Below, in pieces: positions 52,541 to 63,409 of a DNA stretch of 64,000 nucleotides (within the stretch, counting starts at the first letter, position 1; each line of letters starts with the position of its first letter). This DNA comes from Poindextera sp963719975 (lineage in GTDB: Bacteria > Pseudomonadota > Alphaproteobacteria > Caulobacterales > Caulobacteraceae). The stretch spans positions 372,001 to 436,000 of the forward strand of contig CAVRED010000007.1 of the NCBI GenBank assembly GCA_963719975.1, read 5' to 3'. The translations under genes and the position numbers were made by a program. The notes below the pieces were generated by a model. That model saw only the letters and a list, made by a program, of their open reading frames with translations, made no database searches and was not told the DNA's origin.

Positions 52541-55500
52541 ATGGCGGCTGACGGTGAAGCACACGACCTGAGTCAGGGCTTCATCCACCTGCGCGTTCGC
52601 TCGGCCTATTCGCTGCTGGAAGGCGCGATCAAGGCCGAGCAGATCGGGCCGCTGGCGCATGCGGCGCACATGCCGGCGGTGGGATTGGCCGACCGGGCCA
52701 ACCTGTTCGGCGCGCTCGAGTTTTCCGTCACCGCCAAGGACGCGCACGTCCAGCCGATCATCGGCTGCGCGCTGCCGGTGACCGGCATCGGCGAGGGGCC
52801 GCCCGAGCGCTGGGCGCGGGCCCCGACGGTCGTGCTGCTGGCGCAGAACGAGACCGGCTATCGCAACCTGATGACGCTGTCGTCGGCGGCCTATCTCGAC
52901 ATCGAGCCGTCCGACGAGCCGAATGTCCCCTGGGCCAGGGTCGTGGAGCACGCCGAGGGCCTGATCCTGCTTTCCGGCGGGCCGGACGGGCCGATCGACC
53001 CGCTGTTCGCGGCCGGGCGGACGGCCGAGGCGAACGGCGCGCTGGCCGCGATGCACGCCGCCTTCGGCGACCGCTTCTACATCGAGCTGCAGCGGCACGA
53101 GCTGGCCATCGAGGCGGCGTCCGAGCCCGGCCTGGTCGCCTACGCCTACGAGCACGACGTCCCGCTGGTGGCGACCAACGACGTCTATTTCGCCGATCCC
53201 GCCATGCACGAGGCGCACGATGCGCTGTTGTGTATCTCCGACGGCGCCTTCCTCGGCCAGGACGAGCGGCGGCGCGTCACGGTCGAGCACGCGTTCAAGA
53301 GCGCCGAGGCGATGCGGCATCTGTTCGCCGACCTGCCCGAGGCTTGCGACAACACCATCGACATCGCCCGCCGCTGCGCCTTCATGGTCGCCAAGCGCAA
53401 CCCGATCCTGCCCCGCTTCCCCACCTCGGAGGGGCGCACGGAGGACGAGGAGCTCGCGCTGCAGGCGCGCGAGGGCTTGGCGGCGCGGCTGAAGGCGCAC
53501 CCGCCCGCGGCGCCCATCGCCGAGTACGACGAGCGGCTGGAGCGCGAGATCGGGCTCATCCAGTCGATGGGCTTCTCGGGCTACTTCCTCATCGTCTCCG
53601 ACTTCATGAAGTGGTCGGTGGCGAACGGCATCCCGGTCGGGCCGGGTCGCGGCTCCGGCGCGGGCTCGCTGGTCTCCTGGTCGCTGATGATCACCGGCCT
53701 GGACCCCATCGCCTACGGCCTGCTGTTCGAAGCCTTCCTCAACCCCGAACGGGTCTCGATGCCGGACTTCGACATCGACTTCTGCCAGGAGCGGCGCGGC
53801 GAGGTCATCGACTACGTGCAGGCGAAGTACGGCAAGGACCGCGTCGCCCAGATCATCACCTTCGGCTCGCTGCAGGCCCGCGCGGTTCTGCGCGACGTCG
53901 GCCGGGTGATGCAGTTGCCGCTAGGCCTCGTCGACCGGCTGGCCAAGATGGTCCCGAACAATCCGGCCAATCCGACCACGCTCGCCCGCGCCGTCGAGCT
54001 CGAGCCGCGGCTGCAGCAGGCGAGGGACAACGATCCCGAGGTCGCCCGCCTGCTGGTGGTCGCCCAGCAGCTCGAGGGTCTCTACCGCAACGCCTCGACC
54101 CATGCCGCCGGCATCGTAATCGGCGATCGGCCGCTGACCGAGCTCGTGCCGCTCTATCGCGACCCGCGTTCCGACATCCCCGCCACGCAATTCAACATGA
54201 AGTGGGTCGAGAGCGCGGGCCTGGTGAAGTTCGACTTCCTCGGCCTGAAGACCCTGACCGTCATCGACCGGGCGGTGAAGCACATGCAGCGTCGCGGGGC
54301 CGGCATCGACCTCGAGCAGCTGCCCCTGGACGACGAGGCGGTCTACGACCTCATCGCCTCCGGCCAGACGATCGGGGTGTTCCAGCTGGAAGGGCAGGGG
54401 ATGCGCGACACCGTGCGCAAGCTCCGCCCCTCGTCGATCGACGATATCACCGCGCTGATCTCGCTTTACCGGCCGGGGCCGATGGCCTCGATCGACGACT
54501 ACGTCGACCGCAAGTGGGGCCGAAAGGACGTCGACGTCCTGCACCCGCTGCTCGAGCCGGTGCTGGCCGAGACCTATGGCGTCATCGTCTACCAGGAACA
54601 GGTGATGCAGATCGCCCGCATCCTGGCCGGCTACAGCCTTGGCGAGGCGGACCTGTTGCGCCGCGCCATGGGCAAGAAGATCAAGAAGGAGATGGACCAG
54701 CAGCGCGCGCGCTTCCTCTCCGGCGCGACCGAGCGTGGCGTGCCCGCGCCCACCGCCGAGCTGATTTTCGAGCTGATGGCGAAGTTCGCCGGCTACGGCT
54801 TCAAGAAGTGCCACGCCGCGCCCTACGCGCTGATCGCCTACCAAACCGCCTGGCTGAAGGCCCATGCGCCGGTCGAGTTCTACGCCGGATCGATGAGCCT
54901 GGACCTGTCCAACACCGACAAGCTCGCGCTGTTCTACCAGGACGCGCGGCGAGGGGGCGTCGTCGTCCGGCCGCCGGACGTGAACCGCTCCGGCGCCGAC
55001 TTCACCGTCGAGGACGGCGAGCTGCTCTATGCGTTGGGCGCGATCCGCAATGTCGGCCTGGCCGCGATGGAGCACCTGGTCGCCATACGCGAGGAGGGCG
55101 GCCAGTTCGCCGACCTCCACGACTTCGTGCAGCGCGTGGATCCGCGGCTGGTCAACAAGCGGGCGCTGGAGAACCTCGCGCGCGCCGGCGCCTTCGACAG
55201 CCTGCATGCGAACCGCGCCGAGGTGGTCGCGGCGGCGGATATCCTCATCGCCCATGCGCAGAGCGCCGCGGCCGACCGCGCCTCGGCGCAGGCCAACCTG
55301 TTCGGCGAGCAGCCGGACGCCGCGCGGCCGCGGCTGCCCCGCCGCGACCCCTGGAGCGAGACCGAACAGCTGGACGAGGAGCGGGCGGCGGTCGGCTTCT
55401 ACCTCAGCGGCCATCCGCTGGAGTCGATGCTCGAGGTGTTGCGCCGGCGGCGCGTCAGCCTGTTCACCGAGGTGCTGGCGCAGGTGGAGCAGGGGATGGA

Positions 55501-55993
55501 GGCCTTCCGCATGGCGGGCGTCGTGCGTCGGCGCCAGGAGCGCGCCTCGGCGCGCAGCGGCGACCGCTTCGCCTTCGTCACGCTCTCGGACCCCACCGGC
55601 GAGTACGAGGTGCTGTTCCCGCCCGAGCAGCTGCGCCGTTGCCGCGAGGCGTTGGAACCCGGCGGGTCGGTGGTGATCAAGGTGCGCGCCAAGGCGGCCG
55701 ACGGCGATGTCCGCTTCTTTGGCGACGAGGCCGAGCCTCTCGAGCGCGCGGTCGCGGGCGCAACGGCCGGCCTGCGCGTGCACCTCTCGCCGGCGCTCGC
55801 CGACATGGACGCCCTGAAGAAGCGTCTGCGTCCGGCGGAAACGCCGACCAGCGGCGGCGAGGTGATCCTGGTCGGAGGCGCCGGCGACGGCCGCGAGATC
55901 GAGCTGCGCCTGCCAGGCCGCTTCTCCCTCGACCCCGCGGTGAGGGGGGCGCTGAAAACCGCGCCGGGGGTGGCTTATCTGGAGGAGGTGTAG
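52541..55993 (+). CDS. dnaE: DNA polymerase III subunit alpha (DnaE1 type)
   Basis: A 1150-residue C-family polymerase, the replicative catalytic subunit. The N-terminal PHP domain starts SQGFIHLRVRSAYSLLEGAI. The palm has the catalytic aspartates in RVSMPDFDIDFCQERRGEVI (PDFDIDF, near residue 410) and the third region GPGRGSGAGSLVSWSLMITG. Finger stretches are AAGIVIGDRPLTELVPLYRD and KKCHAAPYALIAYQTAWLKA; a C-terminal OB region (about 980-1050, FRMAGVVRRRQERASARSGD) follows. Length and the PHP opening favour replicative DnaE1 over error-prone DnaE2. Start ATG 52541. The SOS-type promoter upstream may feed it through the sidA-like gene. Confidence 0.96.
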   Translation: MAADGEAHDLSQGFIHLRVRSAYSLLEGAIKAEQIGPLAHAAHMPAVGLADRANLFGALEFSVTAKDAHVQPIIGCALPVTGIGEGPPERWARAPTVVLLAQNETGYRNLMTLSSAAYLDIEPSDEPNVPWARVVEHAEGLILLSGGPDGPIDPLFAAGRTAEANGALAAMHAAFGDRFYIELQRHELAIEAASEPGLVAYAYEHDVPLVATNDVYFADPAMHEAHDALLCISDGAFLGQDERRRVTVEHAFKSAEAMRHLFADLPEACDNTIDIARRCAFMVAKRNPILPRFPTSEGRTEDEELALQAREGLAARLKAHPPAAPIAEYDERLEREIGLIQSMGFSGYFLIVSDFMKWSVANGIPVGPGRGSGAGSLVSWSLMITGLDPIAYGLLFEAFLNPERVSMPDFDIDFCQERRGEVIDYVQAKYGKDRVAQIITFGSLQARAVLRDVGRVMQLPLGLVDRLAKMVPNNPANPTTLARAVELEPRLQQARDNDPEVARLLVVAQQLEGLYRNASTHAAGIVIGDRPLTELVPLYRDPRSDIPATQFNMKWVESAGLVKFDFLGLKTLTVIDRAVKHMQRRGAGIDLEQLPLDDEAVYDLIASGQTIGVFQLEGQGMRDTVRKLRPSSIDDITALISLYRPGPMASIDDYVDRKWGRKDVDVLHPLLEPVLAETYGVIVYQEQVMQIARILAGYSLGEADLLRRAMGKKIKKEMDQQRARFLSGATERGVPAPTAELIFELMAKFAGYGFKKCHAAPYALIAYQTAWLKAHAPVEFYAGSMSLDLSNTDKLALFYQDARRGGVVVRPPDVNRSGADFTVEDGELLYALGAIRNVGLAAMEHLVAIREEGGQFADLHDFVQRVDPRLVNKRALENLARAGAFDSLHANRAEVVAAADILIAHAQSAAADRASAQANLFGEQPDAARPRLPRRDPWSETEQLDEERAAVGFYLSGHPLESMLEVLRRRRVSLFTEVLAQVEQGMEAFRMAGVVRRRQERASARSGDRFAFVTLSDPTGEYEVLFPPEQLRRCREALEPGGSVVIKVRAKAADGDVRFFGDEAEPLERAVAGATAGLRVHLSPALADMDALKKRLRPAETPTSGGEVILVGGAGDGREIELRLPGRFSLDPAVRGALKTAPGVAYLEEV

Positions 55994-56082
55994 GGTCGGC
56001 GCCCAATACCGCTCATCCCTCGACTTTCGGGGGCAGGGGTGTTTCTCCGGGGGCTACCGTGAACGCTGAACCTTCCAATTTG

Positions 56083-56176
56083 ACCGCCAAGGACGCCAAG
56101 GACGCCAAGAGTCAGCATCTGGCCGCGACGTTTCCGTCCTCACCGATCCTCTGGCGATCTTGGCGTCCTTGGCGGT
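56083..56176. repeat. Inverted-repeat element with 9-base periodic arms, copy 2
   Basis: Left arm 56083-56109 is built of the 9-mer GCCAAGGAC (ACCGCCAAGGACGCCAAGGA and onward). The right arm 56151-56176 is its reverse complement with a few mismatches. The interior AGAGTCAGCATCTGGCCGCG resembles those of copies 1 and 4. It lies between dnaE and the acylase gene. Confidence 0.8.
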
Positions 56177-56208
56177 CCAAAAGAGCTCGGCCGCCGCGCC
56201 GCGTTTCA

Positions 56209-58431
56209 ATGTCTGGCCCCGCGTCGCGGGGAAGAGTGGGTGCGAACGCGCGACACGCGCTCACCCTCCTGTTCGCGCTGGCCGGCCTGGCTCTCGCTTC
56301 CGCGGCTCAGGCTCGGGCGGCTGATCTCGCACGACTGCAGGCCGAAGCATCTCGGGTGACGATTGTGCGGGACGATTGGGGGATCGCGCATGTGCACGGG
56401 CGCACCGACGCCGATGCGGTGTTCGGGATGATCTACGCCGAGGCCGAGGACGACTTCCATCGGATCGAGCGGAACTACCTGACCGCGCTCGGCCGCACGG
56501 CGGAGGCCGACGGCGAAACCGGCGTGATGCAGGACTTGCGTGCGCGGATGTACGTGGATCCGGCCGACCTCGAGGCGCGCTATCGGGCGAGCCCGGTCTG
56601 GTTGAAGTCGCTGATGGACGCCTGGGCCGATGGTTTGAACTTCTACCTCGCCACGCATCCGAACGTGCGCCCTCAGGTCATCCGCCACTTCGAGCCCTGG
56701 ATGGCGCTCAGCTTCACCGAAGGCAGCATCGGCGGCGACGTCGAGCGCATCTCGCTCACGGGTCTGGCCGACTTCTACCGCACCCCGCAGTTCGCGGGCC
56801 TGGGCGACGACCCGTCGACCCGCGAGCCCGACCAGGCGGGCTCGAACGGCATTGCGATCGCGCCGGCGAACACGGCCGACCACCACGCGCTGTTGCTGAT
56901 CAACCCACATACCTCGTTCTACTTCCGCTCCGAGTTGCAGGTGACGAGCGAGCAGGGCCTGGATGTCTACGGCGCCGCGACCTGGGGCCAATTCTTCATC
57001 TACCAGGGCTTCAACGAGCGGCTGGGCTGGATGCACACGTCCAGCCAGTCGGACGCGGTCGACCGTTTCGTCGAGACCATCGTGCGCAAGGACGGGCGGC
57101 TCTACGCCCGCTACGGCGCCGCGCTGCGGCCGGTTGGCCAGACGTCGGTCACGCTGCGCTACCGGACCCCGGCCGGCGGGCTCGCAGAGAAGACGTTCAC
57201 CGTCTACCGCACCCGTCACGGTCCGATCGTGGCCAAGACGGCCGACGGCCGTTGGATCGCCGAGGCGATGATGTTCGCGCCCGTCCCGGCGCTGGAACAG
57301 AGTTACGGGCTGACCAAGGCGCGTACGTTCGCCGACTACATGCGGGTCATGGGGCTGAAGGCCAACACCTCGAACAACACGGTCTTCGCCGACGCCGACG
57401 GCGACATCGCCTACCTGCACCCGCAGTTCATTCCCCGCCGCGACGATGCCTTCGACTACAGCCAGCCGGTGGACGGTTCCGACCCGGCGACCGACTGGCG
57501 CGGCCTGCATGCGCTGGACGAAGCCCCCCACCTTCTGAACCCGCCGAACGGCTGGATCCAGAACACCAACAACTGGCCCTATTCGGCCGCCGGGGCCGAC
57601 AGCCCGAAGCAGGGCGCGTTTCCGCGCTACATGGACGAGGGCGGAGAAAACGTGCGCGGCCTGCACGCGATGGCGGCGCTCTCGGGCAAGCACGACTTCA
57701 CGCTTCAGTCCCTGATCAGCGCCGCGTACGACCCGCGCCTGCCGGGGTTCGACATCCTCATGCCCCGCCTGCTCGAGGCCTACGATCAGGCCGCCGCCGC
57801 CGATCCGCTGAGGTCCTCGCTGGCTGAGCCCATCGCCGTCCTACGCGGGTGGGACCGCCGCTGGTCGACGGACTCCATCGCGACCTCGCTCGCCGTCTAC
57901 TGGGGCGAGGCGCTGTGGCGCGCGGCCGGCGAGACGTCCGACGACGGCAATCTGGTCAACTACGACTGGGTGCTGGCCCACACCACGCCGGCGCAGAGGC
58001 TTGGCGCGCTCCAGGCGGCCGTCGACAAGCTGGACGCCGACTTCGGGACCTGGCGGACACGCTGGGGCGAGATCAACCGCTTCCAGCGGCTGAGCGACGA
58101 CATCCAAGCCCACTATTCCGACGCCCAGCCCAGCACGCCGGTCGGCTTCACGGCGTCGCGCTGGGGGTCGCTCGCGTCGATAGCCGGGCCGCCCGCGCCG
58201 GGCGCCAAGCGGCGCTATGGCGAGCGTGGCAACAGCTTCGTCGCCGTCGTCGAGTTCGGGCCGCGGGTGAGGGCGCTTGCGGTCACCGCCGGTGGGGAAA
58301 GCGGCGATCCCGCATCGGCGCACTTCGACGACGAGGCGGAGCGGTACGCGACGGGTGCCTTGCGGCCGGTCTACTTCTACCCCGACGAACTCGCCGGCCA
58401 CACCGAGCGCACCTATCATCCGGGCGGGTGA
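56209..58431 (+). CDS. Penicillin-acylase-family Ntn-hydrolase (acyl-homoserine-lactone acylase-like)
   Basis: A 740-residue exported precursor. A signal peptide lies at about residues 18-37 (LLFALAGLALASAAQARA). The alpha chain has DDWGIAHVHGRTDADAVFGM and AEAEDDFHRIERNYLTALGR. The self-cleavage and nucleophile site is DQAGSNGIAIAPANTADHHA with Ser212 as the new N-terminus; the beta chain has NPHTSFYFRSELQV and RTRHGPIVAKTADGRW. The family includes penicillin, cephalosporin and AHL (quorum-signal) acylases; the substrate cannot be told from sequence. ATG 56209 was chosen for the signal peptide. Long frames that run into it from dnaE are not genes. Confidence 0.9.
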   Translation: MSGPASRGRVGANARHALTLLFALAGLALASAAQARAADLARLQAEASRVTIVRDDWGIAHVHGRTDADAVFGMIYAEAEDDFHRIERNYLTALGRTAEADGETGVMQDLRARMYVDPADLEARYRASPVWLKSLMDAWADGLNFYLATHPNVRPQVIRHFEPWMALSFTEGSIGGDVERISLTGLADFYRTPQFAGLGDDPSTREPDQAGSNGIAIAPANTADHHALLLINPHTSFYFRSELQVTSEQGLDVYGAATWGQFFIYQGFNERLGWMHTSSQSDAVDRFVETIVRKDGRLYARYGAALRPVGQTSVTLRYRTPAGGLAEKTFTVYRTRHGPIVAKTADGRWIAEAMMFAPVPALEQSYGLTKARTFADYMRVMGLKANTSNNTVFADADGDIAYLHPQFIPRRDDAFDYSQPVDGSDPATDWRGLHALDEAPHLLNPPNGWIQNTNNWPYSAAGADSPKQGAFPRYMDEGGENVRGLHAMAALSGKHDFTLQSLISAAYDPRLPGFDILMPRLLEAYDQAAAADPLRSSLAEPIAVLRGWDRRWSTDSIATSLAVYWGEALWRAAGETSDDGNLVNYDWVLAHTTPAQRLGALQAAVDKLDADFGTWRTRWGEINRFQRLSDDIQAHYSDAQPSTPVGFTASRWGSLASIAGPPAPGAKRRYGERGNSFVAVVEFGPRVRALAVTAGGESGDPASAHFDDEAERYATGALRPVYFYPDELAGHTERTYHPGG

Positions 58432-58458
58432 GGTCGGGGGAGACCGGTGGCCAGCAGG

Positions 58459-58669
58459 GAACCACGAAAAGCACGAAAAGCACGAACGGTGGGGCGGCTC
58501 GCGCGGCGCGCCCACCTCAACCGTCATGGCCCGACTTGTTCGGGCCACCCATGATCACCGTCGAATGTGGGTGTTCATGGGTCCCCCGCATTCCGCGGCT
58601 GCGCCGCTCCAGCGGGGGATGACGAGTAAGGTAGGGCGCTTTTCGTGCTTTTCGTGTTGTTCGTGGTTC
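58459..58669. repeat. Inverted-repeat element with 9-base periodic arms, copy 3 (contains element B)
   Basis: Left arm 58459-58486 uses the 9-mer ACGAAAAGC (GAACCACGAAAAGCACGAAA onward); the right arm 58636-58669 is its inverse with a variant outer unit. The ~150-base interior differs from other copies: element B (58521-58622) lies inside it, which looks like a nested insertion. Located between the acylase and TetR genes. Confidence 0.8.
58521..58622. repeat. Dispersed palindromic element B, copy 2 (opposite orientation)
   Basis: Reads CCGTCATGGCCCGACTTGTT then CGGGCCACCCATGATCACCG, the reverse complement of 43100-43198, with a few substitutions and a 7-base difference in the GC hairpin near its end. 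It sits within 9-base element copy 3. Confidence 0.85.
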
Positions 58670-58697
58670 AACAGGGGCAGCGCCGACTGCGCATGGC

Positions 58698-58742
58698 TTG
58701 ACGGGTGGTCTGTCGGCGCATAATAGTGAGTGACCAGTCGGT
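58698..58742 (+). promoter_or_regulatory. Promoter and operator of the TetR-Coq4-monooxygenase operon
   Basis: TTGACG (58698-58703), 17-base spacer, TAATAG (58721-58726) give a start near 58733, exactly at the dyad ACC-AGTC-GGT (58733-58742), a TetR-type half-site pair. Autorepression by the downstream TetR protein is likely. Confidence 0.6.
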
Positions 58743-58753
58743 TTTTTTCAGAC

Positions 58754-59434
58754 ATGCCCAAGATCTCTGAAGCTCAGCGCGAGACGCGCCGCCAGCACAT
58801 CATGGCGGCGGCGTTGCGCTGTTTTTCGCGGGACGGGTTCCACGCCACCACGACCGCCGACATCGTCCGCGAGTTCGGCGTGAGCCAGGGCGCGCTCTAC
58901 CTCTACTTCGCGACCAAGGACGACATCGTCGTCGCGCTCGCCGACGACCGGCGCCAAAGCGAGGCCTTCATCAACGCGCTGGCGCAGAGCGAGCAGGACC
59001 CGGTCCGTGGGCTGCTGAGGCTTGTCGAGCTGTACGGACAGGGCCTCACCGATCCGCGGCGCGCGGACGCGCGCCGCGTCGCGGTGCAGGGCTGGGGCGA
59101 GGCGCTGCGAAACGAGCGCATCCAGGCGAGCACGGTCGAGGGCCTGGCGCTGGTGCGCGCGGCCATCGTCCGCCTGGTCGAGCGGGGCCAGCGGACCGGC
59201 CAGATCCGCGCCGAGCTCGACCCGGACTCGGTGGCCAGAACGCTGGTCGCGACGTTCCAGGGGCTGATGCTGCAGCTCGCCTGGGGCGAGCCGCTCGACC
59301 TGGCCGCCTGCGGCCGGATCGTACGCGGCCTGATCCACGACAGCCTGCTGACACCGCAAGGGCGCGCAGCGTTTGCGTCCGCCGCCAAACCGTCTACCTC
59401 AACACCCAGGAACGCCCCGCATGACCATGACTGA
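58754..59434 (+). CDS. TetR/AcrR-family regulator
   Basis: A 226-residue TetR regulator. The helix-turn-helix is TTTADIVREFGVSQGALYLY followed by FATKDDIVVAL (GVSQGALYLYF core). The C-terminal ligand domain contains GLTDPRRADARRVAVQGWGE and ARTLVATFQGLMLQLAW. ATG 58754 (MPKISEAQRETRRQHIMAAA) is preferred to the upstream GTG; it has the classic TetR start. Its end overlaps the Coq4-family gene by 14 bases. It very likely controls the operon with the Coq4-family and monooxygenase genes, in response to an unknown hydrophobic ligand. Confidence 0.9.
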   Translation: MPKISEAQRETRRQHIMAAALRCFSRDGFHATTTADIVREFGVSQGALYLYFATKDDIVVALADDRRQSEAFINALAQSEQDPVRGLLRLVELYGQGLTDPRRADARRVAVQGWGEALRNERIQASTVEGLALVRAAIVRLVERGQRTGQIRAELDPDSVARTLVATFQGLMLQLAWGEPLDLAACGRIVRGLIHDSLLTPQGRAAFASAAKPSTSTPRNAPHDHD

Positions 59435-60188
59435 AACGATGTTCGCGCCTGCCGAGACCCGCCTGCGGCCGCCACGCCGCCAATGGGGCGTGGCGTGGAA
59501 GGCCCTCGGCCGGCTGTTGTCCGACAAGGAGGACACCGGCCAGGTCTTCGACATCATGGCCGCGCTGAACGGCGACTCGACGCTGAAGAACTACCGCCGC
59601 CTGCTGACGACGGAGCGGGGTGGCCGGCTGGCCTACGAGCGCGTCGAGCTCGCGCCGCGCCTGATGGACGGCGCCTGGCTGGACAGCTTCGCGCCCGGGA
59701 CGGTCGGCGCGGCCTACCGCCAGTTCGTGCGCAGCGAGAACCTCTCCGCCGACGGCCTGGCTGCCATCAGCCGCCAGCGGCGCGACCAGGCGGACGAGCG
59801 CCATCCCTACGCCTGGTTCGGCCGCCGTATCCGCGACAGCCACGACATCTGGCACGTGCTGGCGGGCTATCACCGCGACGGCCTCGGCGAAGCCTGTCTG
59901 GTCGCCTTCTCCTATGCGCAGACCGGCAGCCTTGGCTGGGCGCTGATCGCGCTCGGCGCAGCCATGCGAGCCCGTCGCGAGGGCCATGGCGTCGCGGTCG
60001 CGGCGATCTGGCAGGGGTACAAGCGCGGCAAGGCCGCCCGCTGGCTCCCCGGCGAGGACTATGAGCAGCTGCTGAGCGAACCCCTGGCGGCCGCGCGCCG
60101 ACGGCTGAACCTGACGCCGCCGACGCTTTATGACGCCATCGCCGGCGATCAACCGATCCCGGCGGTCCGGGAAGCCTGGGCGGCTTGA
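59421..60188 (+). CDS. Coq4-family protein
   Basis: A 255-residue Coq4 homologue. The Coq4 zinc/metal motif HDxxHx11E is seen in RDSHDIWHVLAGYHRDGLGE, and the flanking FGRRI, ALGAAMRARREGHGVAVAAI and YKRGKAARWLPGEDYEQLL are also typical. Coq4 removes a carboxyl and hydroxylates the ubiquinone precursor in other systems. Here its place between a TetR gene and a Baeyer-Villiger monooxygenase suggests a paralogue recruited to some lipophilic or quinone-like substrate. ATG 59421 overlaps the TetR gene; AGGAACG is the ribosome site. Role in this operon is inference. Confidence 0.85.
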   Translation: MTMTETMFAPAETRLRPPRRQWGVAWKALGRLLSDKEDTGQVFDIMAALNGDSTLKNYRRLLTTERGGRLAYERVELAPRLMDGAWLDSFAPGTVGAAYRQFVRSENLSADGLAAISRQRRDQADERHPYAWFGRRIRDSHDIWHVLAGYHRDGLGEACLVAFSYAQTGSLGWALIALGAAMRARREGHGVAVAAIWQGYKRGKAARWLPGEDYEQLLSEPLAAARRRLNLTPPTLYDAIAGDQPIPAVREAWAA

Positions 60189-60203
60189 GCGAGGACCCTT
60201 GCG

Positions 60204-62024
<1,821 letters not shown>

Positions 62025-62048
62025 AATGAAATCGAGTTCCACCCCCAT

Positions 62049-62064
62049 CCCCGCGAAAGCGGGG
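62049..62064. repeat. GC hairpin with GAAA loop
   Basis: CCCCGC-GAAA-GCGGGG, a dispersed GC hairpin type. Related hairpins with TTCC loops are at 62220-62235 and 63449-63464. It is 25 bases after the monooxygenase stop and could end that transcript, although no T-run follows directly. Confidence 0.65.
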
Positions 62065-62079
62065 ACCTACGTTTTTTCA

Positions 62080-62173
62080 ACCACCAAGCACACCAAGCAC
62101 ACGAAGAGGCCGTGGTTAGCCGCGCCGCCTGATCCTTCTCAGAACTCTTGGTGTGCTTTGTGTGCTTGGTGGT
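62080..62173. repeat. Inverted-repeat element with 9-base periodic arms, copy 4
   Basis: Left arm 62080-62106 (ACCACCAAGCACACCAAGCA onward) and right arm 62147-62173 share the unit ACCAAGCAC with copy 1 but each has a mismatch. The interior AGAGGCCGTGGTTAGCCGCG aligns with copy 1. It is flanked by GC hairpins at 62049 and 62220. Confidence 0.85.
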
Positions 62174-62218
62174 CGAATCGAACGGCGGACGTGACACCGC
62201 CGACCCGGAACGCCTGGG

Positions 62219-62274
62219 TCCCCGCTTCCGCGGGGGGGTATAGTGATACTCGGATTTGGGATCAGGTTTGACCC
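62219..62274. repeat. Left 56-bp inverted repeat of the low-GC island
   Basis: Begins TCCCCGCTTCCGCGGGGGGG, then TATAGTGATACTCGGATTTG and ends TTTGACCC. The mate at 63410-63465 is its inverse with 10 differences, four of which are the TTCC hairpin loop itself. Confidence 0.75.
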
Positions 62275-62589
62275 AGGAGGGAACCACCTCCGATCTCACG
62301 GGCAATGCTGCCCGCTAGGCGGAAGATGCCGTTAGAACGCGCTCTTTGCGCCCCCGCATAGCTCAGCAGCATGCGCCAACGCCTTGGCAACCGATGTGGC
62401 TCGATCGAGGCCGTAGAATGGAATTAGGACGTAAGTTCCTACCCCAATAACTCTAGCGTGAAGGACGCCTGGATTACTACCGGTACCGGCGCCGAACGTT
62501 GATGGCCAATTGGCAGGCGGACAAGAGGCGAGCTCCGCCCAGACGCCTGACGGGGCCACGACTCCTGTTTCAGATTCCGTCAGTCCACA
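62275..62589. other. Stretch before the orphan gene, nothing certain
   Basis: The 315 bases inside the left boundary of the island have lower GC and no clear promoter. A minus-strand frame at 62332-62559 is listed separately. I see no tRNA, repeat or attachment site within it. Confidence 0.4.
62332..62559 (-). CDS. Doubtful small frame in the island
   Basis: A 75-residue frame: APSGVWAELASCPPANWPST, then GVLHARVIGVGTYVLIPFYG and LDRATSVAKALAHAAELCGG. The C-terminal half looks like a real amphipathic protein segment, but the start is unsupported and it lies only 30 bases from the divergent orphan gene. It could be the tail of a lost gene. No family recognised. Confidence 0.3.
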   Translation of the reverse strand: MAPSGVWAELASCPPANWPSTFGAGTGSNPGVLHARVIGVGTYVLIPFYGLDRATSVAKALAHAAELCGGAKSAF

Positions 62590-63381
62590 ATGACCTCGCC
62601 CGGTTCGCAGCTGACCGCCCTCTCCGCGGGAGAATGTCTCCTTACGCGCAGTCCCTTCTGGACACTGAAGGTCAGCGTAAGGAGCACCGCATCCGAGATC
62701 GTTGAGGCTGCTTCAGATCCACTACTCGCCTTAGACCCAGAGGAAATTTCGAGAGCGCGTTTGGTGTTGGTAACGCCACGCTCTCGGGTGGCCTGCGAGG
62801 TTGGCTGGCTACCTGGTGTGTCGCCCGGCCGCGCTCGTCAATTGGTGGAACAGCTCCTTAAGGCACCTCAGGACGTGGTCGCTGAGACTGGCTTGCCGGC
62901 GACCGCCGCAGCCAGCGTAACCTACCGCATAGCGATAGGAGCAGGCCCTCAACTAGCAGAGATTACGTTAAGCAACTCCAAGGTCTTCGGAGAAGCCGTC
63001 AGCCGGCTATGGAAGATTGCAGGTTTTCGACTGGCCACCAAGATGTTGCAACATCTGTCGAGAGGCGGCGACATAAAGATCGGTGGAATATCCTTCAATG
63101 ATGAAAGCGTTGTCCTGTTCAATCCGCGTGTCTCTGCCAAGAGACTCATCCAGAACTTCTTTTCGTTAACCACGCCTGCGTGGGAGCATGAAACCGTGCC
63201 GTGGGCCGCCACGAAGGTCTATGATCGAGATGGCCAATTCGTAGTATGCGCTCAAGCTGACGCCCGCTTGCAAGCGTCTGCGTCATATCAGGCCGCCGAC
63301 AACACACATGTTCTCGCCAACGTCGTCCGCGCAGCTTTCGACAAAGGCCATACTCATCTGAGCGCACTTCTAGCCAGCTGA
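62590..63381 (+). CDS. Orphan protein of the low-GC island, J-domain-like N-terminus
   Basis: A 263-residue cytoplasmic protein of unknown family, with codon use unlike its neighbours (more A/T in third positions). Its N-terminus, SPFWTLKVSVRSTASEIVEA, has the spacing of a J-domain helix I-II start, and the following RARLVLVTPRSRVACEVGWL resembles the helix III/IV part of DnaJ-like proteins of bacterial hypothetical families; an HPD motif is absent. The rest reads IAGFRLATKMLQHLSRGGDI and KIGGISFNDESVVLFNPRVS with no known domain. No good ribosome site precedes ATG 62590, so the start is uncertain. Acquisition by transfer is likely. Confidence 0.55.
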   Translation: MTSPGSQLTALSAGECLLTRSPFWTLKVSVRSTASEIVEAASDPLLALDPEEISRARLVLVTPRSRVACEVGWLPGVSPGRARQLVEQLLKAPQDVVAETGLPATAAASVTYRIAIGAGPQLAEITLSNSKVFGEAVSRLWKIAGFRLATKMLQHLSRGGDIKIGGISFNDESVVLFNPRVSAKRLIQNFFSLTTPAWEHETVPWAATKVYDRDGQFVVCAQADARLQASASYQAADNTHVLANVVRAAFDKGHTHLSALLAS

Positions 63382-63409
63382 CCAAGGTCAGGACTTGCCA
63401 ACCTTGAGC

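Noticed and set aside
53230..58431. A reading frame of 1733 codons spanning dnaE and the acylase
   Set aside because: Its first part is an alternative frame of dnaE; only the segment from 56209 onward has a signal peptide and family motifs.
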